Positions 10,446 through 21,170 of a stretch of 64,000 nucleotides of DNA are shown here, one piece after another. The stretch's first letter is position 1. The number at the start of each line of letters is the position of its first letter. Source of the stretch: Amphichorda felina (taxonomy: Eukaryota > Ascomycota > Sordariomycetes > Hypocreales > Bionectriaceae); the NCBI GenBank assembly GCA_016490725.1, contig JAEMHR010000055.1, forward strand, positions 62,001-126,000, in the 5' to 3' direction. Below the pieces are notes generated by a model that saw only the letters and a list, made by a program, of their open reading frames with translations, did not search any database and was not told where the DNA came from. A program made the position numbers and the translations under genes.

Positions 10446-12413
10446 TTACTGGCCAATCTCTGTCGTCGTGGGCAAGCTGCCCTTCCTCCTCAGGCCGCCG
10501 GCCTTTAGTTTCCTGACGACCTGGTACGAGCGGTCGAGCTCGTTCTCGATGGCGCAGCGGATCCTCAGGGCGGCGACGGCGGGCCACACGCTGCGCTCGC
10601 CGCGGAGGATCCAGTAGTTGACCGTCTCGCGGGTGGGCGTCTCGAGGAGGCGGACAAAGTCGGCGGCCGTCACCTCGGGGACGAGCGTCATGGACGCGGC
10701 GGGGATCTGCTCGTCGACGAGGAAGCGGCGGATGCCGGCGGGCAGCAGGCGCAGCGTGTCGAGCTGGCGAAGGCGGTGGCGGATCTCGAGCCCGACCATG
10801 CGGACGAGCGACGCCGAGAGCTGCGTCGTGCGGCTGCGCGACTCGAGGAGCGAGGGGCCGTGCATGTCGGACTGCAGGAAGGGGATCAGGTAGGGCCGCG
10901 CCTGGCTGACGATGAAGTGGTTCACGTTGAAGAGCTCGGCGATGCGGCGGAGGGGGGAGTCGCGGTCGCTGTACGAGATGTGCGTCCAGTGGTGGAAGTC
11001 GGTGGCGCTGGCCGGGGCCCAGGGGACGATGTGGCCCTGGACGTCCTTGCAGAGCAGCGTCGTCTTGCCCTCGCCGTAGAAGGCTGGGGATGAGGCATTG
11101 GATGCCACGGCGGCGGTCCAGATCAGCTGGCCAAGGTTAGACAGGTACATTATATATACATATATATGTATAAATGTGGATAAACGAATATGATGCTTAC
11201 CACGTTCGGTGCTGTCAGGTAATTGAGCAGGGTGGGAACTCCGCCCTGGCTGCCTGTGGCTACCGTTATATTCAGGACCCTCTTGCTGCGGTTGTACGCC
11301 TCCTCGAATGTCAGATCTCCGACATTGGCCCTGACGCATTCCTCCAGAACAGTGACGTCGAGGAAGTAGCCCTCGCGGGAGAAGCGGCGGAGCCGGCGCA
11401 CCAGGGTATCCCATCGTGAGCGCAGCGTCTCTGGCTGGCCCGTCTCGCCGGCCTCGAGCCTCGCCTTGGATGCGAAGGCCGAAAGGTCGATCCCGTCACC
11501 CTTGAGGATGCCCGGGAGCTCCTCGGTGGTATGGACCGCGACGAGGGCCGCGATCAAGGCCCCCGTGGCGGTGCCCGTGATGATGCGCGGCAGCAAGCCG
11601 CGCAGGAAGAGAGCCTTGACGACGCCGAGGTGGCACAGGCCAAAGATGGCGCCTCCCTGGAGCACCAGCGTGCTGCGTCCAAAGGCCTGCCTCGTGTCGT
11701 GGATGAAGTCGAGCTTCATCTGGTTGGTCAGGGCATTGTCGTTGCCGTTGAGGGCCGTGGCCCCGGCGGTGGGCAGGGTGCCTATGTCCTCGACCGACTC
11801 GGCGACCTGGGTGATGTACTCCTCGATGAGGTACTTGGTGCCGGAGAAGGAGCGGTTGTAGAGCTTCGGGGAGGTGATGTTCCCGAGGTTGCGGACCAGC
11901 CCGGAGCGGAGGAGGTTGACGAGCTGCTGGAAGTTGCTCTCCTCGCGGGCGGCGATGAGGGAGTTGAGGCGCTCGGTGATGAGGCGCCAGTCATAGTGTT
12001 TGGACGTTGGGTTATTCCTCCTGCGCGCGGGGGAGAAGCGGTTAGCTCTTGTGGTATGATGGCAGGTTCTGCCTGTTGTCTTGCAGACACAGGGGGAGGG
12101 GCTCACCATAGATCAAGCCCCAGGAGGTTGTCGAGATGCAGAGCAGCCTCCTCCCAGTCCTCGAAGGCCTCAGCGTTGCGGAGCAGGTCCAGCCATAGCT
12201 CGGCGGGATTGCGGCGCGTGTACCAGCTGAGAAGCTTCTTGAAGGGGGTCAGCAGGCTGTACACGTACATGATGGAGTCGCCATAGTTTGGGGGTGAGCA
12301 GCGAGGGCGGGGGAGAGGTGGTGGGAGACGGGAGAGGAAGCCATACGAACCTTGCGCCAGAAGCTGAGGACTTCGACAATGACTCTCCAGATGGCGAGGA
12401 ATAGGCCCATCAT
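10446..12413 (-). CDS. patatin-like phospholipase / TGL-type triacylglycerol lipase homologue, catalytic residues absent
   Basis: Secure exons on the minus strand are 12020-11201 and 11126-10446, preceded by an exon ending at 12107. From the ATG at 12270 the protein has about 554 residues. Order of parts: an amphipathic N-terminal segment, a DUF3336-like region (AFEDWEEAALHLDNLLGLDLW, then NNPTSKHYDWRLI), and a patatin domain starting LVLQGGAIFGLCHLG and including AELFNVNHFIVSQ. In this family (yeast Tgl3-5) a Ser-Asp dyad in a lipid-droplet protein hydrolyses triacylglycerol. Here the nucleophile elbow reads GTATG, with Ala (about residue 206) in place of Ser, and the DG-type Asp motif is replaced by ISY in the HISYSDRDSPL segment. 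A likely first exon at 12413-12351 (a hydrophobic MMGLFLAIW start) cannot be joined to the next by GT-AG in frame. It may be a non-catalytic homologue, a divergent subfamily or a decaying gene. Confidence 0.75.
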
Positions 12414-12426
12414 TGCCTCGGGACAA

Positions 12427-12980
12427 TCACAAGCACCATCGAGGTTGGGGGGGGTGTCAGTTTGGTGGGGTCAGAGTGCGCCAGCGGAACCAGAGGGACC
12501 AGATGGGCGTCGCATCACCCCATGCGGCGGTGGCAGTCGTCTAGCACGATGGGCTTCTGCTGCGTGCGCAGTCAATTGGATGGGGCGGATGCCATTTCGA
12601 GCATGTGGTTGCAACTTTGTCGAGTCAAGGTGAGCGAGAGCACTGAAGTGACTGAACACTGAGCAGAGGGCGAGGCGTCCCCGCCCCAGGCGCAGAAGCG
12701 GTTAATGGGGGAGCAATCTGGCATGTGACGGTGCAGGTGGTTGGGATGAGGTCACCAACTCAACTCAACTCAACTCAACAACTCACCACCCGTCTCCACA
12801 AAGCCACAAGCACCGCCACACCACTCACTCCAGTACTAGTATCAGATTCATCAGCCAGTCCCTTTGATACCAGAAAGCACCTTTTTTTTTCAAACAGAAG
12901 CCCTAGATATCATGTTATACATTTTTACCCCATGTGCGCCGTTGTAACCCGTGGATCTGAATTCAAGCTCAAAATGTCTC
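12427..12980. other. intergenic region between two minus-strand genes
   Basis: This holds the promoter of the patatin-like gene and the 3' end of LEO1. It contains a CAACT pentamer tract (listed separately) and a run of eight to nine T near 12882. No gene is seen. Confidence 0.5.
12756..12775. repeat. CAACT pentanucleotide repeat
   Basis: Four exact head-to-tail copies of CAACT, followed by a degenerate CAACAACTC. A microsatellite in an intergenic region. Confidence 0.85.
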
Positions 12981-14268
12981 TCACTCGTCGTCGTCTTCAA
13001 TGACATTACGCCGCCTGGCCCTCCCCGACGCCTCTGGAGCAGCCTCGACCTCGTCCCCTGACGCATCCTCGTCGTCCGGCTCCCTGGTCCTCTGGCGCTT
13101 CGACCGCGGGGCCTCGTCATCGTCGTCCAGCAGGTCATCTTCCTCCTCGCTCTCCATTTCCTCCTCCTCCTCGTCGCTGCCCACCAGGAACCCGTCGTCC
13201 AGATCGTACTTCTCCTGCCGCCCAACACCCTGGGGCAGATCGTCGTCCGAGTCGTACTCTGGCCGGCGCCGCTTGGGCTTGGGGCCCGCCGCCCCCCTCT
13301 TACGGTCGCGCCTCCCGCCCTCCAGCGCGCCGATGGAGAGGCCTCCGCGTCCCGGTCGGCCTAGCCCAAAGTCCTGTTTTGCCTGGGCGTTCTCCCGTCG
13401 CCGCTGGGCCTTCATCCTCTCCTTCTCCAGCTGCTCGGCCTTCTTCTTCTGGAGCTCGGGGTCCACCGTTGTGCGGATGATCATCTCGTTGGTGCCCGCC
13501 GTCCTGGTGGCCTTGGCCATCCTGTCGGTGAACAGGTTGAGCGCGTCGTCTCCCACCTCCTTGTTCGGCCGGACCGAGTACTGCTCCGTGACGTGGCCGA
13601 CCGTCATCAGCATGTTGCTGCTCAGCTCCGCCGCCGCCGCGTAGTAGTGGGCGTCCTGGAGCTCGCTGTACGGCTTGTTGGGCGCGGGGGCGAGGGGCTT
13701 CTTGGTGATCTCGTACTGCTCGCCCCCGACCGAGATGGTGATGGAGCCGTCGCTCCACCGCAGGATGTTGGTGTTGCTCTGGAGCCTCCCCGTGCTGGCG
13801 TCCCTGCGGAACCGCGCGACGTGCTGCGGGTGCTCGGCCTTGGCGTTGGCAACGTCGAGCTCCGAGGGCTCGAACGTATCCGGGTTGTACTCCTCGGGGT
13901 GGAATCTGATGAACTTGGGCACGCGCAACGCTCGTAGCTTGAGAAATAGAAGTTAGCAGGAGATTTTAACCGAGGTGAGGGTGGGGTGAGGGCAGACTCA
14001 CAACGCCATCGCTTGGCTTGGGCACGGGGTGCCGATACGCCGTCACGTCGACAACTATCCTTTCTCTGATCTCATCCTGGTCCCTCGCCTGATCTTCATC
14101 GCGGTATCGTGCGTACGTGTCTCCTTCTTGGTCCGAGGCAAGGTCGTCGTCCTCGAGGATGCGCTCCTTGGGGGATGCGGGCGCCTCTGAGCCCTCGTCT
14201 CCCTCGTCGCCAAAGAGATCGTCGCCGCCCTCGTCGATCGGCTCAATGGGGTCTTCTGAGTCGGACAT
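12981..14268 (-). CDS. LEO1: RNA polymerase II-associated factor, Paf1-complex subunit Leo1
   Basis: Leo1 is a nuclear subunit of the Paf1 complex, which travels with RNA polymerase II and supports histone modification and transcript maturation. Two exons, 14268-14002 and 13937-12981, join in phase 0 through an intron with a GCTAAC branch site and give about 407 residues. The acidic N-terminus (MSDSEDPIEPIDEGGDD) is followed by the Leo1 core: VPKFIRFHPEEY, a SNTNILRWSDGS segment and GGEQYEI. The C-terminus is highly charged, with a KPKRRRPEYDSDDD segment, long Glu/Asp runs and a basic RARRR stretch just before an acidic end, as is usual in the family. It is transcribed divergently from the MOB2-like gene, about 1 kb away. 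Confidence 0.93.
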
Positions 14269-15281
14269 TGTCGCTGCCTTCTCTCAATACCAATTTGAAC
14301 GGTGCGGTTCCTTGGAGGTTCGGTCGGGGATTGGAAGATGGAAGCGGGTGGTGGGCCAAGGACAGATGTCGATTGAAGACGGGCGAAAGTTGAGAGAGCT
14401 CAACTTTCATTTTTGGCGCCCCTGCGCGCGCGCGCGGTCGGGCGGAGGCTGAATGGCAGCCGTTGTGGCGTCGACAATGAGAGATAAGTGGGGCCGGGTG
14501 CACCAGCCACAACTGAAGCTCACCTGGAACCGTTGCGAGTACGAGCAGAGCTTGGGGCTGAAGGTAACGGTATTGGCAATGCTAAAACTCAATTGGCGAC
14601 GGATTAATTGAATTCGTACATAACCCGGCCTGAAGTATTCTGTGAAATATAATGACTAGCATCGCATGGCAGCTTCGATTGGCATTCATACCACGGATAC
14701 CCCGTGCAGGGCCGGGATCCATGGGTGCTGGCACGTTGGACACATTGGATGGAACCCCTTCAGCGATTCAGCGTCAGCTCCAGTGGTTCAGGTGAGCAGA
14801 GCTTCTGAAACGCCCGCTACAAGGGAGACCCCACGGCGGGCCCTTCAGGGGACGCACAGGAGGTCCACGGGAGGTCCACGGGAGGTCCATAGGAGGTCCG
14901 TAGCTCAGGCGAGGGGGGCGCACCCTCAGTCGCTCAGTCCCTCACATCCCGTCACTTATTATCGAGTCGCTCAGACTCTCTGTCCTGTTCTCTCTCTCAC
15001 TCTCCAGACACAACATCTCATCATCCAAAGACGACCTCTTCCAGTCCATACTCCTCGCCCTCTCACCTGCTCACCCTCCCGCCCGTCCTCCCTTGTTACC
15101 TGACCTGAGGCTTCCATCAATCCCGCGACCCGACGACACAGCCACGAAAGTGAGACCTCGACAGCGCTGCCACCAACACCACCAAACACAGCCAGACACA
15201 GCAAACACAACAGCCCGCGTGCCCCTCTCGACGCCCCCCTTATCAGCCTCTTCCCAGCGACGCCTCGCCCGCGCCGACGCC
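14269..15281. promoter_or_regulatory. divergent promoter region of LEO1 and MOB2-like gene
   Basis: About 1 kb separates the two divergent start codons. The LEO1-proximal half carries an alternating GC run (near 14425-14437) and the MOB2-proximal part is C/T-rich (about 14940-15240), typical of a long 5' leader. A four-copy 11-bp repeat sits between. I recognise no specific factor site. Confidence 0.4.
14859..14902. repeat. 11-bp tandem repeat, four copies
   Basis: Units of GGAGGTCCACG at 14859-14869 and 14870-14880, then diverged copies ending ATA (14881-14891) and GTA (14892-14902). It lies in the LEO1/MOB2 intergenic region. Confidence 0.85.
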
Positions 15282-17081
15282 ATGTCGAACATCTTCTCTG
15301 GGATGTGAGTACTAGTGCTTTTCGCGTTCACTGTCGATATCGATTGTCGCTGTCTGCCGTCGCGGTGCTCATGGGTCATGGGTCATGGGTCCTGGGTCCC
15401 CACGTTGAGTCCTGCATTGGGGATTGGGGGGGGAGGGACCCTGACCTCTGAAGGGCACCGGGTCGCCGAGCACTATTACTAGGTGCATATGAGGGGCAAG
15501 TGTCTGGCACTCTGCACTGCTACGGCCGCCTAGGCGTCTGAGCGCCGTGCCATGTCGTGTCTGATATGATATCCCGCCTGCTATCTCAGTGAGCTCGTGG
15601 GCCACATGCTGCCGCGAGGCAAATACCCATCACGCCTGTCGTGACCTCCCAAAAGCTTGGGCAGCCCACGACACCCGGCTCGCCTCCTTTGGGCACCCAT
15701 CATCTATTTATCATGCATCCTGATAGCTCCCAATTTGGCTCGACGGTCCCTTGTGCGGGGTGCTTATGCCGTCTCGGATGGGCCAAGGTCGCAATGAAAC
15801 CAAGGGGACGTCCATCTGCTTCCCCAGAGCCGCCATCCTCCATTCCTTTCCTTGGCTGGCGCCAGTAGAAGAGACTCCGACCTTTGCACCCTCATGCCGC
15901 CACTCATTGGCTTCCATCGCCTTCTCGCAATCATACTGACCTTCTGCTCCAGCAACGCTCGCTTCAGAGGCGGCGGCTCAGCCAAGCCTCCAACCCAGCC
16001 GAAGAGCCCGGCATCTCCCACCGTCGGCCAGATCAACTCCCCAGAGACCCTCTCACAAGCAAGCCAGTCCTCATCGAACCTGGCACCTAGAGTTCCTCCG
16101 CTGCCCAATTCGCCCTCGCTAGCTCAGACTATTGGCATGGAAGACCCGAGCAAGATGTCTGCCGACGACATCATCGCCGCCTACCACCTACCGCGACCAC
16201 TGCCCCTCTGGTTGAACCCCCAGTATGCCAAGCACATTGTTAAGGGCAACTTTATGACCTTGAGCGCCCGGCCCAAGACTGTCGAGCAGGGAGAGTGGAT
16301 TGCGCATCAGGGTAAGATGGGATTTACGGCCTTGTTTATGGAACATTCAGCTAATATCGTCTAGTCGTCGAGCATTATCGCAACCTTTGGAATTTCGTCC
16401 GTGTCATTCATGAGAAGGAGGACGACGGCAAATCCATCTGCAACCCAACCAAATGCCCCCGCATGTCGGCCGGCGCGTAAGTGACGAGGCTCTGCTCATC
16501 AAACACCCTTTCATGCTTACGACTGAATCAGAAACCACTCTTTCACGTGGCTGAACAGCCGCCGTGAGCCCGTCGAACTCCCTGCATATGAGTACATGAC
16601 TCTGATGCAGCGGTGGATCTCTGGCAAGATTGATGATGAGAACATCATGCCCACCGATCCCTCCGGCGTCTCGTACGCGCACAATCCCTCCATCACCACA
16701 ACGCCTCTATCACAGCTGTCGAACCCGGGAGAGGCAGACTGGCTCGGCAAGCGGTCCGGCTTCCCCGAGAAGTTCATCGACATCTGCCAGATGATCTTCC
16801 GCCAGATGTTCCGCGTCTACGCCCACCTCTACTGGGCGCACTTCACCGACCCCTTCTACCACCTCAACCTCGAGAAGCAGCTCAACAGCTGCTTCTCGCA
16901 CTTTGTCCTGACGGCCACCGCCCTCGACATGCTCAAGCCCCAGGAGCTGGAGCCCATGCAGCCGCTCATCGACCTGTGGGCGGCCAACGGCACCTTCCCT
17001 CCCGAGTCCAAGGCGTACGAGGTCGCCAACGTCAAGGCGGGTGAGCGCCTCCTACAGCTGGCCGGGTTCCCCACTCAATAG
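15282..17081 (+). CDS. Mob1/phocein-family NDR-kinase activator, MOB2-like
   Basis: Mob proteins bind and activate NDR/LATS kinases; fungal MOB2 proteins partner the COT1/Cbk1 kinase in polarised tip growth. Exons 15282-15304, 15953-16311, 16365-16476 and 16532-17081 give about 347 residues. The tiny first exon encodes only MSNIFSG plus a split Ile codon and is followed by a 648-nt intron; it is chosen because it yields a short conserved-looking start (MSNIFSGINARFRGGGS). The Mob domain covers roughly the last 210 residues, with GEWIAHQ, VEHYRNLWNF, the metal-site cysteines in SICNPTKCPRMSAG, LPAYEYMTLMQRWI and the metal-site histidines in RVYAHLYWAHF. A Ser/Pro-rich linker precedes it. I favour MOB2 over MOB1 or MOB3 from the ARPKTVEQGEWIAHQ segment and the linker, but the subfamily is inference. 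Confidence 0.88.
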
Positions 17082-20000
17082 ACGAACTCCGTCTTAGGTG
17101 GAGGGGGGAGGGGGGAGACGACCGAGCACGGAGAGGAATAGAGTAATCTCCCCGGTTTGGGGCTCCAGGGTACGAGTATAGGCGTCGAATGCTGGCGCAT
17201 TTGGGCCATGGATATGCAATTGTATTTTTTTTTGAGTGCAAGTCATACGAAACACCTCCAGCCAGGGGGTGGTGTTTCGGGTCTGGGCCAAGGAAGTAGG
17301 AATTCAAACTTAAAGCTCAAATAGATACTTATTAGTAGCGTCGAACGCTCACATTCACATTACAAAGACAGTTACGTTATAGCCAACCGTGCGAAGCTCT
17401 TAATACTGTGAGGTCATGAGCAGAACCGCGGTTGACAGCCGACGTAGGGTATACTGGCCTTCTATCCTCGAGTTAGCTTGGGGCCATGTTTAATCGTCAC
17501 TCTCGTCTATTCGCCCCAACTACCTTCACTATCGTGTAGGAATGGAAACCCCATGGAGTCCGTGTGTGTCACTTTTACTAGGAAGGCATGTACATATCTG
17601 TCTGGGGTAAATCGTGTGGCTGTCGGGAATAGATAGCCAGGGGATCATGGAGAAGATGCCTACCACGTGGTTGTACATGCCCAGGTAGCACCAAGAAGAG
17701 GACTGAAACCATGAACAGGTGATATAAACTCCCTAAGGAATGTCGTACAAGCAGATAACATACAACATTTCCGCCAAAGTAGTTCAAACATGCATCCATG
17801 GATACACGATACGATTTGTCCATAACAACCGGGGGAGCTTCGCTCCTATCGCAACCTCCTTCATTCTTCTTTCAACTTGTGATATGCCTTGGTTTTCAGG
17901 TGGCATCGCGTCCCCGCCCCTCGGTTCGGACACCGTTAGTGCTGACAACTGTCGTTTGACTCCAGGTAGTACAGCATTGATTGCGGAGAACTGTCGTAAG
18001 CCCCGAGCCCATGCAGCTGTCCGCAGAGCCACGAGGACCAAGGACATGCCGTAAAGAAGCAATCAACCCGCGGCGTGGATGGCCGTGGTGTCGTACGAAG
18101 TACTCCGTCAAAAAGTAGGGGGTTTCTTGATTCTACGCGGCCACAGACCTGTCCCCAGTCACAATTTGCGCCTTGATACGTTCACCAGAGTCACCCTAGC
18201 ATGCTCTGTAATATCTTGTGGGCATGGGGGAAAAACGCCGCCTCTTCACCGCAAGAGGTCAACGACCGACAGTTCCGAGTATTATCTGCAGAAGTCATTT
18301 GACGGCGAGTCAAGAGTCCTGGCGTATCTGAGACGCGCTCGATAGCTCGTTCGCCTCTTGTCTGGCGGTCAGGGAGGTGGAGCCGGAGTATTCAGCTTTC
18401 ATACCGAAAACCTCGGACTATGAGTTGCTCTGAAGCTGAAGCATACGATCTCGATCGAACGGAGGTGTCCGCGTAGCTGACAAGCATGGAGGCAATCCGA
18501 GTATTTTCGTGTATCTACCCTGCCTTTGCGGTCAGTACTGTGGATCTCAGACCGCCTCTCAGACAACAGAGGGATCCTTTGACGATTGACGGCTGTCGAA
18601 GTGACTCGACAGAGCGACATCGCAATGAAGATGAGTCACAAGACTCAAATCTCAAACGAAGACAAAGCCCCGAAGGCAGCAGTAAAAATAGACGTTTCTG
18701 AGACTCCCCATTGAGGACCCACAGTCACGGATAGCCCGCATGAAGAGGTGTGACACTTGTCAACGCACAGTACGTTGATGCTTCTATGAGCTCGGCAATT
18801 TCCCCGCCAGGTACCTGATTTCCGGGACCGACTAGTTTGAGTAATATCTCCAGCCAGGCTATCGTCGCTTTGTAATGGAGTTTGAGTTCTCAGGTTCGCT
18901 GGAAATGTTCTGCGCTGGTGGAGGCTCTCCGTGCTCAACGCTGACCGCAACTTTGAAGCCTGGGCGTGCAACTAGTGCGGACCTGAAATGGGATCCGCAA
19001 GCTACCAGAGACCTGTACTCTTCGTCACCAATACACCTTGAACAGGAAGAAGTGGTATCGCTCCCTCGTCGCCCAGGGTTCCGGCAGTCTGGCTGGCATT
19101 GGCGTGAGTCAAATCGATGATGCCTCGAATTGGCGAGGTCGAAGAATAAGATTGTCTTCTGACAGCTGCACGGCCTTGGGGACTGGGAGGGCCTCTTACT
19201 AACAGCCCAGAAATAGGTTGTTCGTTTCCAGAAGAGATTGTTTGTCTATTTCCCAGTAATTCTGAGGCAGAGGAAAATGAGACTGTGTTGCCATAGGAAG
19301 AGAGATATTATGGGATGGCCGACAAATCACGGGGGGGAAACCCAATTGGGCATGACAGTATGACTAGGCGAGCAAAGACATCGGCTTGAGATGAGCCGAT
19401 GATGGCAATGGTCACGGAGTGCCACAGCGGAAAGTCTGGCTGAGCCCAACTCCCAAATGGTTTGCCCCTGCTGTAAACACGAGCCACCGCCATCGTGACA
19501 AAAGCCTTAGGTTTGAAGCCACAGCCCCTGAGCTTCGCATAAGCTGAGAAAATCGGCCTTGGGTCAGAAGGACAGGACATTGTGAATCAAGCCTCATTGT
19601 TGCCAGGTGAGCATGGCGTATCGCGGAGCCCAAGAAAGGGAAGTGGGAACCAAGCTTGTGCCCCAACACGGAAAGAGGTTCTGGACTTGTCCGACATGGC
19701 GGACGAGTCGGAAATCCTCGGGGAAACCACAGAGTGCCTGTGATTACGAAAAGGAACAGAAAGACGGACTGACGGCCGTACCGAGCACAAGAGTAACGTT
19801 TCGGACGAGGTCATTGGCCTTGCGTCAGAAAAACCTCGCCTCATAGCAATGATTGGACGGGGTGGCCATGAGTCCATACGAGCAGTCGCCAGCTTCAGGT
19901 CGACAGTCCATGGAAGATGGTGGCCTGGCTGGCAGGTGTGATGGGCCCATGGGAACGTCCGAAACCGTCGCCGGGAACAGATCCGAGCGGTAATGATGAC

Positions 20001-20444
20001 GGCTTTGGTGGCACATTGGCCAGGCTCTTGGGGCAAAGTGAAGATTGCTGTGGGCGAACAGGGTGGTGGCGTCGTAGAGGAGGGAGGCTCGATGCCTAAC
20101 GACACCAGAGTCTGTATTACTGCTGCAGCGAGAGACGCGCACGCGCAGCGGCGCGGGCGGTTGAGGGTGGATTGGGAGGAAGACAGGCCCAATCTATCGA
20201 ATCACTCGACGGAGGAGGGGCCAAGCAGAGACCACTGAGGGCCTGAGGACAAACAAGAAACACACCGACAAAACAGAGGTGGCCGGCCGATATGCGGCCA
20301 CCAAGCACGGTGGAGCAGGGCCGAGTGGTGGTTGGATGTCATCGCTTGCTTGGGACGACGCGCCTGTGAGATGTGCATTGGTGGATTGGCAGAGTGGCCC
20401 CTCAGTCCCTCTTCCAGAAGCCCAGCCACCGCCAGTCCCTTTTC

Positions 20445-20499
20445 GAGAGAGCGAGAGAGCGAGAGAGGGATAGAGGGAGAGAGGCAGAGAGAGAAAGAG
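20445..20499. repeat. GA-rich simple-sequence tract
   Basis: About 55 nt made almost wholly of GAGA with occasional C or T interruptions on the plus strand. Low complexity, non-coding. Confidence 0.75.
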
Positions 20500-21134
20500 C
20501 CTCTCGGTGTCGAGACTGAGGCTCAGCAGAGGGCATTGTCGTGAGGACTCGGGGAGAGGCGCTGGATGTCTTGGGAGAAGAAAACTACTAGAAGGCAGAA
20601 GCGTGAGATCCAATCGGACGATCCACCAACAGAAGGCGATGGTTGTGGTCGTCTGTGGATCGGAGCTGTCTTGGTGGTATTTTTGGGGCAGGGACGTTCC
20701 GCAGTGGAGGTCAGGTGCCAGAAGCATGCATGACCTACTAGCTTGTAGGGTAGCTCAGCAGCAACATCTTGCGGGGAAAATACACTATCGCTTAACACGC
20801 CATTTGCCAACTACGGCCAACGATGGTCGACGATGGCCAACTACAGCGACGATGCCTCCACTGGACGTGTCTCGCTGCTACACCATCTCAACCTGCCCCA
20901 GCGCCGGCAGATGCAACTTGAAGAGGGACCATGATGCGCAGGACCAGTGACGAGAGGCGCCATACCCTCCCGTTCCCGCCTGACCCGGCCCTTGGGACCA
21001 CCTAGCGCACCAGCTGCCTATCGCGACGACTAGATGTGCTCCTGTGACGCCCCAGGCGATACGACTTTCGCGGTTTAGGGAGCCTGAGGGAGGGCACGAG
21101 CCCCGTAGGCTGCCCGTGGCCTCGCAGCGAGGCC

Positions 21135-21170
21135 CTCGCCCTCCTCGCCCTCCTCGCCCTCCTCGCCCTC
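21135..21170. repeat. 9-bp tandem repeat, four copies
   Basis: Four exact consecutive copies of CTCGCCCTC in the gene-poor region. Reading it on the minus strand gives a run of Gly-Arg repeats in a random open frame, which should not be mistaken for an RGG protein. Confidence 0.85.

Noticed and set aside
11531..12286. 251-codon frame on the plus strand over the patatin-like gene
   Set aside because: It is the complement of well-supported coding exons; its Gly/Val/Glu/Arg-rich composition is what the antisense of such a gene gives.
14425..14437. Alternating GC run upstream of LEO1 as a Z-DNA or regulatory element
   Set aside because: Only about 12 nt long, and such runs are expected in this base composition.
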